A DNA stretch of 64,000 nt from Staphylococcus equorum. Its GTDB lineage: Bacteria; Bacillota; Bacilli; Staphylococcales; Staphylococcaceae. The DNA is taken from assembly GCF_029531845.1 (NCBI RefSeq), contig NZ_JAMBPV010000001.1, positions 434,001-498,000 on the forward strand, given 5' to 3'. The notes beneath the pieces were generated by a model, which saw only the letters and a program-made list of their open reading frames with translations, searched no databases and was not told the DNA's origin. Made by a program: the position numbers and the translations under genes. Shown here one piece after another: positions 62,602 through 64,000 of this stretch (position 1 is the first letter of the stretch; every line of letters starts with the position of its first letter).

Positions 62602-63135
62602 ATGATAAATATTATTTCGGCGATTGGCTCTCTTGGTACATTTATAATGGCACTGTTTTACTTTATCTCAGTTAGTGTGCAACTGTACCAAATGAAAATC
62701 AGTTTTTTACCGGCACTTGGTTTTAATCAAATATTGATTACAAGAGACCACAACGTATTAAAATTAAGAAATACAGCTATTGATAGTGATGAAGAACAAG
62801 ATTTTTTGAAATTATATAACTTAGGTGGCGGAGCTGCTAAGAATATAAAAATTGAAATCTATCTTGGTAATCAAGATATCCTGCAAACAAAATATGTTAA
62901 TATTTTACCTAGTAAAGAAGGTTATTTGTTACCGATTAATAAAGATGTTTTTTCTGAAATTGAAAGTACAATTAAGAATAACGGTTATGAATCTGATTTA
63001 AATGTTAGAATAACTTACCAACATAATGTAAGTAGAAAAACACAAGAAATACATTTAAACGGTAAAATTGATAATTTTAATGCGTATGATGAAAAATCAA
63101 TATATGAATTACAATTTTTTAACATGAACCAATAA
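62602..63135 (+). CDS. Membrane-anchored protein of unknown function
   Basis: A 177-residue protein with one N-terminal transmembrane helix (ISAIGSLGTFIMALFYFISVSVQLYQMK) and a soluble remainder. The soluble part has a beta-rich character: LKLYNLGGGAAKNIKIEIYLG (shown as LYNLGGGAAKNI) is typical of immunoglobulin-like phage or bacterial 'NLGxGxAxN' domains, then VNILPSKEGYLLPI. No family is recognised beyond that. A GGAGG site fits the ATG. It lies downstream of the candidate small RNA. Confidence 0.65.
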   Translation: MINIISAIGSLGTFIMALFYFISVSVQLYQMKISFLPALGFNQILITRDHNVLKLRNTAIDSDEEQDFLKLYNLGGGAAKNIKIEIYLGNQDILQTKYVNILPSKEGYLLPINKDVFSEIESTIKNNGYESDLNVRITYQHNVSRKTQEIHLNGKIDNFNAYDEKSIYELQFFNMNQ

Positions 63136-63175
63136 TTAAAAACTAAGAGAAGTTATAAATGTTAATGATTTATTA

Positions 63176-63236
63176 AAATATCCCCTTCAAAAGTAGCACG
63201 AAAGTGTGTTGGATTTTGAAGGGGATATTTATTTTT
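63176..63236 (+). terminator. Terminator after the unknown gene
   Basis: AAATATCCCCTTCAAAA pairs with TTGAAGGGGATATTT, with an inner loop containing CACGAAAGTG. Ends in ATTTTT. Confidence 0.85.
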
Positions 63237-63321
63237 AAAAGAGTGGTAGTTTATATGTTTTGTACGCTTTAAGAATTTGAATTACAATAAATGATAAATC
63301 TAAATTTTGGAGTGACAAAAG

Positions 63322-64000
63322 ATGATAAATGTTAAGGCACCAAACCCAATATTTTTGGAAAATGATGAAGCTGAACAAGCTATATTATTATTACATTCAT
63401 TCACAGGTACGGTACGCGATGTAAAATTATTAGCTACTAAATTACATAAAGCGGGTTTCACATGCTATGTTCCCGCCTACAAAGGCCATGGTTTAATGTT
63501 AGATACGTTGATGGCTTATGATATTGAAGATTGGTGGCAAGATGTAATAGATGGTTATCAATTTTTACAGGATAAAGGTTATTCAAGTATTAGTGTTTGC
63601 GGTATATCTTTAGGGGGCATACTGTCACTCAAATTGGCAGAGCATCAATCTATAGATGCAATAGCTATTATGTCTACGCCATATCGAAAAAGTGATGCTG
63701 GTCTTTCAGGAAGGTTGAGATATTATGGTCAACGTATGGGAGGGTTGGTCGGTTTAGAACAGTCGGAGATAACGCAACAAATTGAAAATATTGAGCGTTA
63801 TGCACCAGGACTTGATAAGTTTCAAATGGTAGTTGAAGATGTGATGTCAAAATTAGATCAAATAACTGCGCCCATTACTATCAAATACGGTGAACAAGAC
63901 GATGATGCTTATGAAACGAGTGCGCGTTACATCTATGATCGTATTACGCATGAACAAAAAGAAGTGCAGGGCTATGGACCATCCAAACACTTAATGACTT
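63322..64000 (+). CDS. Carboxylesterase (alpha/beta hydrolase), 3' end beyond the window
   Basis: 226 codons are present without a stop. ILLLHSFTGTVRDVKLLA (oxyanion region), the nucleophile elbow CGISLGGILSLKLA and YKGHG match the Est30/staphylococcal carboxylesterase family; ITIKYGEQDDDAYETSA carries the Asp. The catalytic His would be near the window edge (GPSKHLMT). The ATG has GGAGTG upstream. The gene stands alone after a terminator, unlike the S. aureus est that lies beside rnr/smpB, so it may be a paralogue. It hydrolyses short-chain esters. Confidence 0.85.
   Translation, partial: MINVKAPNPIFLENDEAEQAILLLHSFTGTVRDVKLLATKLHKAGFTCYVPAYKGHGLMLDTLMAYDIEDWWQDVIDGYQFLQDKGYSSISVCGISLGGILSLKLAEHQSIDAIAIMSTPYRKSDAGLSGRLRYYGQRMGGLVGLEQSEITQQIENIERYAPGLDKFQMVVEDVMSKLDQITAPITIKYGEQDDDAYETSARYIYDRITHEQKEVQGYGPSKHLMT

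Overview
This window is low-GC Firmicute chromosome with Staphylococcus gene content: the xpt-pbuX-guaB-guaA operon, an IsaB-family antigen, an NDxxF-motif lipoprotein, the HypR/MerA pair and PerR-type boxes. An allantoin cluster, a second Mur ligase and a large-subunit catalase suggest a coagulase-negative species of the S. saprophyticus/xylosus/equorum type rather than S. aureus. The species is inference. No tRNA, rRNA, CRISPR array, intact insertion sequence or prophage was seen.

Layout. 1-3.5 kb: end of a beta-glucoside PTS operon (IIA fragment, 6-phospho-beta-glucosidase, LicR-like regulator). 3.5-6.2 kb: leftward envelope genes (LdcB/VanY-like peptidase, TspO-like protein, poly-gamma-glutamate hydrolase-like protein, VOC protein). 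6.3-8.1 kb: hypR-merA oxidant-defence operon with a perfect palindromic operator. 8.1-13 kb: small membrane proteins, a guanidine-I riboswitch with two SMR exporters, a LysE exporter and a lipoprotein. 13.4-15.6 kb: ahpCF with a PerR box. 15.8-19 kb: an ABC exporter whose upstream partner is a degenerate ABC ATPase fused to a LytTR DNA-binding domain, plus a membrane-tethered XRE regulator. 19.2-21.8 kb: large catalase flanked by two copies of an intergenic repeat. 21.8-28.5 kb: hydratase, nitroreductase, cystine transporter, HTH/coiled-coil protein and a sigma-B-type stress gene. 28.7-34 kb: guanine riboswitch and xpt-pbuX-guaBA. 34-36.2 kb: micro-ORFs, PsiE, a cationic small protein, a cold-shock gene and a transposase/GrpB relic.

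36.2-61.4 kb is the allantoin region: pucR, allantoin permease, allB, an allC-like gene with an esterase, then allC-allE-allD-allD-allF-allG-allH-allK, an MFS transporter and pucG. Together these encode allantoin uptake, conversion to allantoate, ureidoglycine, ureidoglycolate and oxalurate, then carbamoyl transfer to oxamate and ATP recovery by carbamate kinase. PucG offers a second route from ureidoglycine to oxalurate. A likely CcpA site precedes allC. The block is interrupted at 41-47 kb by an ECF sigma/anti-sigma pair, a MurE-like ligase, a methionine-rich-repeat IsaB protein and a phosphatase. The right end has a second PGA-hydrolase-like gene, a strong candidate small RNA (about 62.43-62.54 kb), a membrane-anchored unknown protein and the start of a carboxylesterase.
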